From Massilia sp. 9096 (GTDB lineage: Bacteria; Pseudomonadota; Gammaproteobacteria; Burkholderiales; Burkholderiaceae_D), in assembly GCF_000745265.1 (NCBI RefSeq), contig NZ_JQNN01000001.1:5146001-5210000 (forward strand): DNA of 64,000 nucleotides, given 5' to 3'. Positions within the stretch are counted from its first letter, which is position 1; every line of letters begins with the position of its first letter. The notes below the pieces were generated by a model. The model had not been told where the DNA came from, searched no databases, and saw only the letters and a list, made by a program, of their open reading frames with translations. Below, piece by piece: positions 1 through 8,837 of this stretch. A program made the position numbers and the translations under genes.

Positions 1-1
1 C

Positions 2-922
2 GAACTGGCCGGCCATGGTTTCCGCTTCGCGCTGGACGGCGTGAGCGACGACGGCGCGCGCCTGCAGCGCCTGCTGCCGCTGGCGACCTTCGTCAAGCTG
101 GACATGCGCGTCATCCCGACCGACACCTTGTCGAACCTGGTCACGCGCCTGCAGGGCATGGGCAAGAAGCTGGTGGCCGAAAAGGTCGAGACCCGTCCGG
201 TCTACGAGAATGCCCTCGACCTCGGCTTCGATTACTTCCAGGGCTATTATTTCGCGCGTCCCTCGATGCTGGGCGGGCGCAAGCTGTCGCCCTCGCAGCT
301 GGCCGTGCTGGACCTGCTGAACCTGGTGTGCTCGGACGTCGACAACGCCGACATCGAACGCGCCATCAAGCGCGACGTCACGCTGGCGCTGAACCTGCTG
401 CGCCTGGTGAACACGCCGGCGGTCGGCGCGCGCCAGCGCATCGAGTCGATCGGCCAGGCGCTGCTGGTGCTGGGCCGCCGCCAGCTGCAGCGCTGGCTGC
501 AGATCATGCTGTACGCCGAACCGGCCACGCGCGGCCACAACCAGACTCCGCTGCTGATGCTGGCGACCACGCGCGCGCGCCTGATGGAGCTGCTGGCCCA
601 GCGCCTGCGCCCCGGCCAGCGCACCATCGCCGAGATCGGCTTCACGGTCGGCATCATGTCGCTGATGGACGTCCTGTTCGGCATCCCGATGGCCGACATC
701 GTCGAGCAGATCCCGGTCAGCGACGAGATCCGCAGCGCGCTGGTCGGCCGCGACGGTTTCTTCGGCGAGTTGCTCAAGCTGGCCGAATGCCTCGAACAGA
801 TCGACGGCAACGAGTACGTGCTGCCGGCCCTGAAGCAGCTGGCGATTTCGGGCGACGACATGGTGGAGCTCGAAATGTCGGCTTTCCAATGGTCCGACAG
901 CGTCGTCCGATACGCCATCTAA
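2..922 (+). CDS. EAL/HDOD domain regulatory protein (5' end outside window)
   Basis: The frame is open from the window edge to the stop at 920-922, so the start lies upstream; an internal GTG at 41 is not taken as the start. The first ~75 residues match the end of an EAL domain (VKLDMR, then VAEKVET and FDYFQGYYFARP). The remaining ~200 residues fit an HDOD domain. Together they match the YuxH/COG3434 family of EAL-HDOD proteins, which are signalling or regulatory proteins. The visible EAL half is too incomplete to judge phosphodiesterase activity. A palindromic repeat (931-1033) follows. Family call is good; role is inferred. Confidence 0.8.
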   Translation, partial: ELAGHGFRFALDGVSDDGARLQRLLPLATFVKLDMRVIPTDTLSNLVTRLQGMGKKLVAEKVETRPVYENALDLGFDYFQGYYFARPSMLGGRKLSPSQLAVLDLLNLVCSDVDNADIERAIKRDVTLALNLLRLVNTPAVGARQRIESIGQALLVLGRRQLQRWLQIMLYAEPATRGHNQTPLLMLATTRARLMELLAQRLRPGQRTIAEIGFTVGIMSLMDVLFGIPMADIVEQIPVSDEIRSALVGRDGFFGELLKLAECLEQIDGNEYVLPALKQLAISGDDMVELEMSAFQWSDSVVRYAI

Positions 923-930
923 AGGGGGGC

Positions 931-1033
931 GATTGACCTGCTGCGCGTTGCATTTCCGTTCTGCGATGCTCGCCGTACCGTAAGTACGGCTGCGCTTCTC
1001 GAACGGAACTGCCGCCGCTCGCGACGGTCACTC
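931..1033 (+). repeat. Dispersed palindromic repeat, family A copy 1
   Basis: About 100 bp starting 8 bases after the stop of the EAL/HDOD gene. A central hairpin has arms GCCGTAC and GTACGGC around CGTAA, a middle stem pairs TTCCGTTC with GAACGGAA, and an outer stem pairs TGACC (934-938) with GGTCA (1026-1030). Two blocks are shared with copies at 39163-39287 and 52881-52997 (the latter inverted): CTGCGATGCTCG and GGCTGCGCTTCTC. It may end the upstream transcript or form an RNA structure. Confidence 0.75.
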
Positions 1034-1087
1034 ACACCCCGAGACGTTCCGGGTTGCTCGATCCTTAGCCTGTTCGATGGAGAAGCG

Positions 1088-1828
1088 ATGTCGTCGGTAT
1101 TGCTGAGTGTGGAAAATCTCGTCAAATCCTACGGCGCGCGGCGGGCCGTGGACGGGGTGTCGTTCAGGGTGCTGGGCGGGCAGACGGTTGGGCTGCTGGG
1201 GCCGAACGGGGCCGGCAAGTCGACCATCGTGGCCATGCTGTGCGGGCTGCTGCGGCCGGACGGCGGGCGCGTCACGCTCGCGGGCGAGCCGATCGCGGTC
1301 GGGACCTCGCACGTCAAGCGCCGCATCGGTCTGGTGCCGCAGGAGCTGGCGCTGTACGAAGATCTGTCCGCGCGCGAGAACCTGCGCCTGTTCGGCGCGC
1401 TGTACGGCCTGAAGGGCGCGCCGCTGACTGGGCGCATCGACCACGTACTGGGCCTGGTGAACCTGACGGACAGGGCGCGCGACAAGCCCGCCACCTTCTC
1501 GGGCGGGATGAAGCGGCGCCTGAACATCGCGGCCGCGCTGCTGCACGATCCCGAACTGCTGATCCTGGACGAGCCCACCGTCGGCGTCGATCCGCAGAGC
1601 CGCAACGCCATCTTCGACACGCTCGAAGCGCTGCAGGCCCAGGGCAGGGCGCTGATCTACACCAGCCACTACATGGAAGAAGTCGAGCGCCTGGCCGACC
1701 ACATCGTGATCGTCGACCATGGCAAGGTGCTGGCCGACGACAGCCCGGCGGCAAAGCCAGCGGCATCGACGTCGCCGTGGTGCAGCAGGACACCAGCACG
1801 GTCGGCGCGAGGATCGCCGCCGGTTTGA
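1088..1828 (+). CDS. ABC exporter ATP-binding protein with scrambled C-terminus
   Basis: ATPase of a DrrA/CcmA-type ABC-2 exporter. Visible are Walker A GPNGAGKST (~residues 38-46), the signature FSGGMKRR, Walker B LLILDEPTVGVD and the H-loop TSH. The frame is normal to about VLADDSPAA (~residue 220). The last ~27 residues are an out-of-frame reading of the permease gene. Family members usually run to about 300 residues, so the C-terminal part is missing. The start ATG at 1088 follows GGAGAAGCG. This looks like the left half of a deletion that joined two adjacent genes. ATP binding may survive, but pairing with the permease is doubtful. Confidence 0.8.
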   Translation: MSSVLLSVENLVKSYGARRAVDGVSFRVLGGQTVGLLGPNGAGKSTIVAMLCGLLRPDGGRVTLAGEPIAVGTSHVKRRIGLVPQELALYEDLSARENLRLFGALYGLKGAPLTGRIDHVLGLVNLTDRARDKPATFSGGMKRRLNIAAALLHDPELLILDEPTVGVDPQSRNAIFDTLEALQAQGRALIYTSHYMEEVERLADHIVIVDHGKVLADDSPAAKPAASTSPWCSRTPARSARGSPPV

Positions 1829-2907
1829 AAGCCGACCCCAACCTGCACGTGACGCAGATGGACCTGGCCCAGGCCGAAGCCGCCGTGCGCAAGGGCAGCC
1901 AGGCGGTGGCGATCGTGCTGCCGGCCGGTTTCGGCGAGGCGGCCGGCACCGCGCTGTTCGCGCGCACCGACAAGCCGGTGATCCGCATGATGTACGACCC
2001 GTCGCAGCCGGCGGTGCTGTCGATGGTGAAGGGCATGCTGACCCAGCAGGTGATGCAGGTCGTGAGCGCCGAGATGTTCGGCGGCGACATGGGCAAGAGG
2101 CTGACCGAGCGCAGCCTGCAGCAGCTCCGCCAGGCGGCGCAGGCCGATCCCCGGAACGCGGCGTTGCGCGACATCCTGACGGCGGTGCAGAAGTTCGAGA
2201 CGCTGCCCGGGAAGACCGGCGCCGACGGCCAGAGCGGCGCGGCGGGCGGCCTGCAGCTGCCGTTCACGACCAGCGACCAGGGCTTGAGCAGCGCGCCGGT
2301 CGCCGAAGGCTACAATCCGTATGCGCACGCCTTCTCGGGCATGGCGGTGCAGTTCATCCTGTTCATGGCGGTGAACATGGGCATCGCGATCCTGGCCCAG
2401 CACCGCACTGGCGTCTGGGACCGCCTGCTGGCCGCGCCAGTCAGCTTGAGCCAGGTGGTGCTGGCGCGCGCCGCCTCGGCCGTCATCATCGCGTTCTGCC
2501 TGCTGTGCGTGATCTTCGTGGTGGCGACGCTGGCCTTCGGCGTGCACGTCAGCAGCATCCCGGGGTTCATCGGCGTGGCGTTCGGTTTCGGCGTGCTCAC
2601 GGCCGGCTTCGGCCTGTTGATCGCGGCCTACGGCAAGACGCCGGAGGCAGCGCGCGGCATCGCCATGTTCGTCACGCTGATCATGGTGATGCTGGGCGGC
2701 GCCTGGGTGCCGACCTTCCTGTTCCCGGCCTGGGTCCAGCAATTGACGCTGGTGGTGCCGACGCGCTGGGCGCTCACCGGCCTGGACGCCGTCACCTGGC
2801 GCGGCCTCGGCGCGCTGGCGGCGGCGCCGTCGATGGCCGCGCTGCTGGTATTCGGCCTGGCCTGCATGGCGCTCGCGGTATGGCGCTTCGGACGCGAGCG
2901 CCGCTAA
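1741..2907 (+). pseudogene. ABC-2 type exporter permease, N-terminus lost
   Basis: From about 1753 the frame one base behind the ATPase reads an ABC-2 permease of the YhhJ/YbhR type: a periplasmic segment beginning SGIDVAVVQQD, then five hydrophobic segments from ~2330 to the stop at 2905-2907. The family normally starts with a cytoplasmic stretch and a first membrane helix before this segment; both are absent. No convincing start codon or ribosome binding site lies at the junction. The frame happens to stay open upstream to 1240 across the ATPase, but that part is a GC-rich shadow. Probably non-functional, unless the junction is an assembly error. Confidence 0.7.
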
Positions 2908-2913
2908 AAACGG

Positions 2914-3339
2914 TTACTTGATCTTCACGTTCGCCACGGTCGGGTCGGCCTTGACCTCGATCGCGGCGTCCTCGAATGAAGGCGCGCCGAAGTGGCCGCG
3001 CGCGTCGCGGCTGAAGCCGTAATCCTCGAGCGGGATGCCGAACAAGGTCTGGTCCAGCTTGCCGTTCTCGTTCTTGTCCTGGAACACCAGGACCGCCCAG
3101 GTCCCGGCCGGGACGCCGGCAATCCTGATCACGTTGTCGCCGGCCTGGGCGGGAGCGGTGGCGTGGTACACGCATTCCTTGAGGTAGTGCTCGCGGTCGC
3201 ACACGGCGACGCTGACCTTGCCCTTGCCGGCGGCGACCCCGGTCACGTGCACTTCGACGGTGGCGGCGCTGGCCGATCCCGCAGCCACGGCGGCGACGGT
3301 GGCAAAGGCGGCGAGGGTGATACGGCTGGTCGTGAACAT
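2914..3339 (-). CDS. DUF2141 domain secreted protein
   Basis: A 141-residue protein with an N-terminal signal peptide (hydrophobic run ~8-22, likely cleavage after ASA). The mature part matches DUF2141: a beta-rich fold with KGKVSVAVCD, a stretch around VPAGTWAVLVFQDKN and ENGKLDQTLFGIP. Its biochemical role is unknown. The start ATG at 3339 is preceded by a strong AAAGGAG; a longer open frame upstream overlaps crtZ and is rejected. The gene is divergent from crtZ. In related genomes DUF2141 genes are often next to carotenoid genes, so a membrane or pigment link is possible but unproven. Confidence 0.8.
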   Translation of the reverse strand: MFTTSRITLAAFATVAAVAAGSASAATVEVHVTGVAAGKGKVSVAVCDREHYLKECVYHATAPAQAGDNVIRIAGVPAGTWAVLVFQDKNENGKLDQTLFGIPLEDYGFSRDARGHFGAPSFEDAAIEVKADPTVANVKIK

Positions 3340-3396
3340 GGATCTCCTTTGGTTGTATGGTAGGCTGTGGCATCTTTCTCTGGCCCGCCTGAATCT

Positions 3397-3948
3397 ATGC
3401 TGTTCAATGCGCTGATCGTGTTGCTGACCGTCGCTGCGATGGAACTGTTCTCCATCGTCGCGCACAAGTACGTCATGCACGGCTTCGGCTGGGGCTGGCA
3501 CCAGTCGCACCACGAGCCGCGCACCGGCTGGTTCGAAAAGAACGACCTGTTCGCCATCGTGTTCGCCGGTGTCGCCATCGGCCTGATCTACGCCGGTTCG
3601 CGCGGCCATCATCCGCTCGAATGGATCGGCGCCGGCATGACCGCCTACGGCATGCTGTACTTCGTCGCCCACGACGGCCTGGTGCACCAGCGCTGGCCGT
3701 TCCGCTACGTGCCGAAAAGCGGCTACCTCAAGCGCCTCTACCAGGCGCACCGCATGCATCACGCGGTGGCCGGCAAGGACGGCGCGGTCTCGTTCGGTTT
3801 CCTGTACGCGCCGCCGGTCGCCACGCTCAAGCGCCAGCTGCAGGCGCTGCATGGCGGGGCGGCGTCGAAGGCGACGATGCGCCCGGACGCTGCCACAAGC
3901 CAGCCGGACGCGCCGGCGCCTTCCGCCAGCGACGCGCCAGCGCGCTGA
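3397..3948 (+). CDS. crtZ: Beta-carotene hydroxylase CrtZ
   Basis: Di-iron membrane hydroxylase that adds hydroxyl groups at C3 and C3' of beta-carotene to make zeaxanthin. It has the histidine clusters of the fatty acid hydroxylase superfamily: HKYVMHG, HQSHHEP, HDGLVH and HRMHH, among hydrophobic segments. The ATG at 3397 is chosen over one at 3367, because family members start with a similar hydrophobic MLFNALIVLL stretch. Length is 183 residues, close to the usual ~175. The tail after HHAV is low-complexity (Ala/Pro/Asp) and overlaps the end of crtB by 122 bases on the opposite strand. It stands convergent to the crtE-X-Y-I-B operon, as in Pantoea. Confidence 0.92.
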   Translation: MLFNALIVLLTVAAMELFSIVAHKYVMHGFGWGWHQSHHEPRTGWFEKNDLFAIVFAGVAIGLIYAGSRGHHPLEWIGAGMTAYGMLYFVAHDGLVHQRWPFRYVPKSGYLKRLYQAHRMHHAVAGKDGAVSFGFLYAPPVATLKRQLQALHGGAASKATMRPDAATSQPDAPAPSASDAPAR

Positions 3949-4810
3949 TCCCGCCGCGCGCCAGCAGGCGCAGCTTGGCGGCCTTCGAGGTGCCGACCCG
4001 CTCGTCCCAGGCGCGCGCGCCGCGCTTTTTCACTTCGATCCCGATCTGCCGGTACACGTTGCGCGCGGTGGCGATCGCCCACGCCGAGCGCAGCGGCAGC
4101 GCCGCGATGCCGGCGCCGGCCGAGGCGTAGTAGGGCTCGGCGTGATCGACCAGGCGCGCCGCCAGCCTGGCCAGCGCCGGGCGGTGGCGCGGCTGTGCGA
4201 TCTCGTCGGCCGGGATGCCGGCTTCGCGCAGCCACTGCGCCGGCAGGTAGCAGCGCCCGGCCCCGGCATCCTCGACGATGTCGCGCGCGATGTTGGTCAG
4301 CTGGAACGCCAGGCCGAGGTCGCAGGCATGGTCGAGCGTCGCCTCGTCGTGCACGCCCATGATCGAGGCCATCATCAGGCCGACCACGCCGGCCACGTGG
4401 TAGCAGTAGCGCAGCAGGTCGTCGATGGTCTCGTAGTGCGCCTCGTCGACGTCCATGCCGAAGCCGGCCAGGTGGTCGAAGGCGAAGCGCGGATCGATCC
4501 TGTGGCGCAGCGCGACTTCCTGGAAGGCGGCAAAGGCCGGATCCGGCATCGCCTCGCCGGCATACGCGCGCCGGGTGAGCTCGTACAGCATCGCCAGCTG
4601 GGCGGCGGCGTCGTCGACCTGACGCGTATTGAAGCCGAGTTCCTGGCCGTCGACCACGTCGTCGCAGTGGCGGCACCAGGCGTACAGCATCAGCACGCTG
4701 CGGCGCACGCCGGGGTCGAACAGGCGCGCGGCGGCGGCGAAGCTTTTCGAGCCGACTTCGATGGTCTGGGTGGCGTGCGCCAGCAGCGCGGGGTCGGCGC
4801 GCGTGTTCAT
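3827..4810 (-). CDS. crtB: Phytoene synthase CrtB
   Basis: Squalene/phytoene synthase family enzyme that condenses two GGPP into 15-cis-phytoene, the first committed carotenoid step. Both Asp-rich Mg-binding motifs are present: DDVVD around residues 50-54 and QLTNIARDIVED around 170-180. At 327 residues it is slightly longer than the Pantoea enzyme because of a Pro/Arg-rich tail that overlaps crtZ. It is last in the operon: its ATG (4808-4810) overlaps the crtI stop as ATGA, implying coupled translation. Confidence 0.93.
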   Translation of the reverse strand: MNTRADPALLAHATQTIEVGSKSFAAAARLFDPGVRRSVLMLYAWCRHCDDVVDGQELGFNTRQVDDAAAQLAMLYELTRRAYAGEAMPDPAFAAFQEVALRHRIDPRFAFDHLAGFGMDVDEAHYETIDDLLRYCYHVAGVVGLMMASIMGVHDEATLDHACDLGLAFQLTNIARDIVEDAGAGRCYLPAQWLREAGIPADEIAQPRHRPALARLAARLVDHAEPYYASAGAGIAALPLRSAWAIATARNVYRQIGIEVKKRGARAWDERVGTSKAAKLRLLARGGISALARRWRKAPARPAGLWQRPGASSPSTPPRHAAPAAGA

Positions 4811-6309
4811 GCGCTCAGCGCCATGTGCAGGTCCTCGATCATCAGGCCGGCGGTGGCCTTGGCCGAGCCGATCACGCCCGGCACGCCGGCGCCCGGGTGC
4901 GTGCCGGCGCCGACCAGGTACAGGTTGGGCAGCACGGCGTCGCGGTTGTGCGGGCGGAACCAGGCGCTTTGCGTCAGGATCGGCTCGAGCGAGAAGGCCG
5001 AACCGAGGTGGGCGTTGAGCTGGTCGCGGAAGTCGTGCGGCGTGAAGATGCGGCTGGTGACCAGCTGGCTGCGCAGGCCCGGCATGTAGCGCTGCTCGAG
5101 GTAATCGAAGATGCGGTCGCGGTAGCGCGGGCCTTCGACGTCCCAGTCGATCGGCGCATTGCCCAGGTGCGGCACCGGGGCCAGCACGTAATGGCTGCCG
5201 CAGCCCGGCGGCGCCAGCGACGGATCGGTCACGCAGGGCGCGTGCAGGTACAGCGAGAAGTCATCGGCCAGCGCCTTGCCGCCGAAGATCTCGTCGATCA
5301 GCTCGCGGTAGCGCGGCCCGAAGCAGACGGTGTGGTGGCGCAGCTGCTCGTGGTGCTTGTCCAGGCCGAAGTACAGCACGAACAGCGAATTACTGAAGCG
5401 TTTCTTGCCGAGCGACTTGGCTTCGGCCACGCCGCGCGGATGCTCGCCGAGCAGCGAGGCATAGGTGTGCATCACGTCGGCGTTCGAGGCCACGGCATCG
5501 GCAGCGAACACGCGGCCATCTTCGACGCGCACGCCCGACACGCGCCCGTTCGCGGCCTCGATCCTGGCCACCGGCGCGTTCAGCTCGATGCGCCCGCCGA
5601 TGTCTTCGAACAGCTTGACCATGCCGCGCACCAGCGCGCCGGTGCCGCCTTTCGGGAACCACACGCCCCATTTGCGCTCGAGCGCGTGGATCAGCGTGTA
5701 GATGGAAGATGTGGCGAACGGATTGCCGCCCACCAGCAGCGAGTGAAACGAGAAGGCCTGGCGCAGGTGCTCGTCCTGGATGAAGCGCGAGACCAGCTTG
5801 TAGACGCTCTGCCAGGCCTGCAGGCGCGCCAGCTGCGGCCCGGCCGCCACCATGTCGCGGAACGACAGGAAGGGCACCGCGCCCAGCTTCAGGTAGCCTT
5901 CCTCGAACACGGCTTTCGAGTAGGCCAGGAAGCGTTTGTAGCCTTCGACGTCGGCCGGGTTGCGGGCGTGGATCTGGCGGTCCAGCGCATCCTGGTCGTT
6001 GGCGTAGTCGAAGTGGCTGCCGTCTTCCCAGCACAGGCGGTAGAACGGCGTCACCGGCAGCATCTCGACGTAGTCGCTCATTCGCTTGCCGGCGGCGCTG
6101 AACAGCTCCTCGAGCGCGGACGGGTCGGTGATCACGGTCGGGCCGGCGTCGAAGACGAAGCCCTGGTCTTCGTAGACGTAGGCGCGGCCGCCCGGCTTGT
6201 CGCGCTTTTCCAGCAGCGTGGTCTGGATGCCGCTGGCCTGCAGCCGGATGGCGAGCGCCAGGCCGCCGAACCCGGCGCCGACGACGATGGCGGTTTTCGA
6301 TGCGTTCAT
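4807..6309 (-). CDS. crtI: Phytoene desaturase CrtI
   Basis: FAD-dependent desaturase that converts phytoene to lycopene in four steps. The N-terminal dinucleotide-binding motif VVGAGFGGLALAIRL and the C-terminal signature LYLVGAGTHPGAGVPGV are both present; length 500 residues is typical. The start at 6309 (MNASKTAIVVG) is chosen because it overlaps the crtY stop as ATGA; an open extension upstream lies inside crtY. The stop overlaps the crtB start in the same way. The product lycopene feeds CrtY. Confidence 0.94.
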   Translation of the reverse strand: MNASKTAIVVGAGFGGLALAIRLQASGIQTTLLEKRDKPGGRAYVYEDQGFVFDAGPTVITDPSALEELFSAAGKRMSDYVEMLPVTPFYRLCWEDGSHFDYANDQDALDRQIHARNPADVEGYKRFLAYSKAVFEEGYLKLGAVPFLSFRDMVAAGPQLARLQAWQSVYKLVSRFIQDEHLRQAFSFHSLLVGGNPFATSSIYTLIHALERKWGVWFPKGGTGALVRGMVKLFEDIGGRIELNAPVARIEAANGRVSGVRVEDGRVFAADAVASNADVMHTYASLLGEHPRGVAEAKSLGKKRFSNSLFVLYFGLDKHHEQLRHHTVCFGPRYRELIDEIFGGKALADDFSLYLHAPCVTDPSLAPPGCGSHYVLAPVPHLGNAPIDWDVEGPRYRDRIFDYLEQRYMPGLRSQLVTSRIFTPHDFRDQLNAHLGSAFSLEPILTQSAWFRPHNRDAVLPNLYLVGAGTHPGAGVPGVIGSAKATAGLMIEDLHMALSA

Positions 6310-7496
6310 GTGATGGTCCCGGTGGTTCTGATTTGTTGTGGATGGGTCCTGCGTGCGGCGTCGAGCGCCTCCAGCACGGGCACCGGCGGTTTGCCGGACA
6401 GGATGCGCGCCTTGTCGCCGAGGTGCAGGCGGGCCGCGTAGAAGTGCGATATCAGCGGCGCCGGCAAGCGGTAGAAACGCTGCATCACTTGCCAGCGCCG
6501 TTCGGGCCGGCCGGCCAGGAACAGCATGCGGTTCAGCAGCCGGAAGAAGCCCTGGTCCCGCCATGCCTTGAGCGCCTCGGCGCGGATGGCCGCGAACAGC
6601 GCGGGCGCATCGAACGAGGGCACGGGCAAGGCGGCGATGCGTTCGGCCAGGCGCACCGCATGCGGCAGCGAGTAGCCGGTGGTGAAGTGGAACAGGCCGG
6701 CGCGCAGGCCGGCGCAGGGCTGGCCGTGCTGGCCGTCCCAGAAGCGCTGCGCGTCGCCCGCCAGCACGATCGGCAGCGAGCCGTGCTCCTCGCGCAGCAC
6801 CTCGGCGATCTGCCAGCCCTGCGCCTGCGCATACGCGGCGATGTGCGCGCGCAGGCGGTTCGGTTCCCAGCCGCTGTCGTCGACGTAGTGGGTGTCCTCG
6901 ATCAGCAGGCGGTCCGGGCCGAACGGCAGCACGTAGACGAAGCGGTAGCCGTCGCGCTGGGCGACGCTGGCGTCCATGATGATCGGCGCCTCCAGGCCAT
7001 GCGGCGCGGCGAGGCGCACGTCCTGGCCGAGGAAGGTCTGGTAGCCGAGCGCCAGGTGCGGGTTCGCCGCCGGGCCGCGGCCGTCGATGACGGCGCGTGC
7101 GCGCAGCACCGCGCCGTCCGCCAGCTCGGCCGCGGTGGGAGTCACGCGCGTCACGCGCGCGCGCAGGCGCAGCACGCCCTCAAGCGCGGGCGCGAGCACG
7201 CGCGCGAAGTCCTCGGACAGGATGCTGGCGTAGCCGCTTTCGAGCGTGCGCGTGTAGGCCGGGAAGCGCACCTGGTAGCGCGGCCAGCGTTGCGAAACCA
7301 GCGGCGCGATCCAGGCACGCTGACGCGCGTCGAGGTCGCCGTCATGGAAGGACCAGGTGTGGTTGCCGCCCAGCGTGTCTTCCTGTTCGAGCACCAGGAT
7401 GCGCAGCTCCGGCCGCTCCTGGCGCAGGCGCCAGGCGATCAGGCCGTTCGCCAGGCCGCCGCCGGCCAGGATCAGGTCGTAGTCCGGATGGTTCAT
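6306..7496 (-). CDS. crtY: Lycopene beta-cyclase CrtY
   Basis: Flavin-dependent cyclase that closes both ends of lycopene to give beta-carotene. The N-terminal nucleotide-binding motif is LILAGGGLANGLIAWRL, followed by the CrtY-type GGNHTWSFHD and later DASVAQRDGYRFVYVLP. Length is 396 residues, as in Pantoea CrtY. ATGA overlaps join it to crtX upstream and crtI downstream. No crtW ketolase was found nearby, so the expected products are non-ketolated. Confidence 0.93.
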   Translation of the reverse strand: MNHPDYDLILAGGGLANGLIAWRLRQERPELRILVLEQEDTLGGNHTWSFHDGDLDARQRAWIAPLVSQRWPRYQVRFPAYTRTLESGYASILSEDFARVLAPALEGVLRLRARVTRVTPTAAELADGAVLRARAVIDGRGPAANPHLALGYQTFLGQDVRLAAPHGLEAPIIMDASVAQRDGYRFVYVLPFGPDRLLIEDTHYVDDSGWEPNRLRAHIAAYAQAQGWQIAEVLREEHGSLPIVLAGDAQRFWDGQHGQPCAGLRAGLFHFTTGYSLPHAVRLAERIAALPVPSFDAPALFAAIRAEALKAWRDQGFFRLLNRMLFLAGRPERRWQVMQRFYRLPAPLISHFYAARLHLGDKARILSGKPPVPVLEALDAARRTHPQQIRTTGTIT

Positions 7497-8821
7497 GCCG
7501 TCTGCGCGTGGGAGGGGGCATGCGGGTCGGCATGGGAAGCCGCCGTGCGCAGCCCGAGCGCATCCTCGACGATGTCGGCCGCGCGCGCGGTCCCGCCCGC
7601 GCGCGCGACGGCCTCGGCCAGCGGCGCCAGGCGCTGCTTGAAACGGCCGTCATCGAGCAGCGTGCGCAGGTGGCGCGCCAGCGTGCCCGCGCCCGAAAAA
7701 CGCGCCGATGCCTGCAGCCCGATGCCGGCATGCCGCACGCGCGCCGCGCCGCCCGGATGGTCGAACGCGATCGGCAGCGCCAGCATCGGCGTGTTGGCGG
7801 CGATGGCGTCCATGATCGTGTTCCAGCCGGCGTGCGAGATCACGGCGTCGGCGCGCTCGAGCGCGGCCAGCTGCGGCGCGAACTCGACCACCCAGTCGGC
7901 GCCGGCCCGCTGCAAGGACTTCGCCTGGGCTTCGTCCAGGCCGCCGCAGTGGGCGACCAGCAGCTGCACGTCGACCTGGCGCGCCGCGCGCACGATGCGC
8001 TTGAACAGGTCGAGCCGCCCGCCCTGCATGGTGCCGAGCGAAGCGAACACGAACGGCCGGTCGGGATCGATAGCGGGCAAGGGCGTGACCTTGGCCACGG
8101 TCGCCCCGTTGGCGCGCGACAAAGGCCGCAGCGGCCCGACGTGATGGAAATGCGTTGGCAGTTCCTTGCGCGGAAACTCGAACTCGGCCACGGTCTGGCT
8201 CACCTGCGCCAGCGGCGACAGGCACTCGTGCAGCATGCCGCGCGCCGGCAAGCCCAGGCGCCTGGCCTGCGCCTCGATCGCGCGCCGGTGCGGTCCCATC
8301 ATCCAGTCGTAGACGCGCGTGCTGCCTTCGACCATCTTGAGCGAGCGTTCGTCGGTGCCGTAGCCGAAGGGCATGACCGGCAGCGGGATGCCGGGCTCGC
8401 GGTTGACCGGCAGCGCGCACGCCACCGAGACGAAAGGCAGGCCCATCGCCTCGGCCACCAGGCCGCCGGCCGCTTCCATCTGGTCGGCCAGCAGCGCGTC
8501 GATGCCGAGCTGCTCGATGGCAGCCGGCAAGGTCTCGCACAGCATCGTGGTCGAATCGGCCATGTCCTGGATCACCCGGCGCAGGCCGAGCGGGCTGCCG
8601 GGATTGGCCGCCAGCTTCAGGGATGCCGCCAGCGAGCCGGGCGGATGGGTGGCGGCGCCGACCGCGTGAAAGCCCAGGCGCGCATCGCGCACGTAGCTTG
8701 CCGCGTCGGGCCGATGCAGGAAGGTGACGCGGTGGCCGCGCTCGGCCAGCGCGCCGGCCAGTGCGGACAGCGTCGTGTAGTGGCTGAGGAAGGCGGGGGC
8801 GACGACGCCGAAATGCGCCAT
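7493..8821 (-). CDS. crtX: Zeaxanthin glucosyltransferase CrtX
   Basis: GT1-family UDP-sugar transferase expected to glucosylate the 3-hydroxyl groups of zeaxanthin. The C-terminal UGT signature is visible around residue 328 (ISHAGWNTIMDAI, then LPIAFDHPGGAARV). The N-terminus has the family's GVVAPAFLSHYTTLSALA acceptor-side start. At 442 residues it has the usual length. Sixteen bases separate it from crtE upstream, and its stop overlaps the crtY start as ATGA. The position in crtE-X-Y-I-B supports the substrate assignment. Confidence 0.9.
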   Translation of the reverse strand: MAHFGVVAPAFLSHYTTLSALAGALAERGHRVTFLHRPDAASYVRDARLGFHAVGAATHPPGSLAASLKLAANPGSPLGLRRVIQDMADSTTMLCETLPAAIEQLGIDALLADQMEAAGGLVAEAMGLPFVSVACALPVNREPGIPLPVMPFGYGTDERSLKMVEGSTRVYDWMMGPHRRAIEAQARRLGLPARGMLHECLSPLAQVSQTVAEFEFPRKELPTHFHHVGPLRPLSRANGATVAKVTPLPAIDPDRPFVFASLGTMQGGRLDLFKRIVRAARQVDVQLLVAHCGGLDEAQAKSLQRAGADWVVEFAPQLAALERADAVISHAGWNTIMDAIAANTPMLALPIAFDHPGGAARVRHAGIGLQASARFSGAGTLARHLRTLLDDGRFKQRLAPLAEAVARAGGTARAADIVEDALGLRTAASHADPHAPSHAQTA

Positions 8822-8837
8822 GTGGGGTCCGGTGCCC

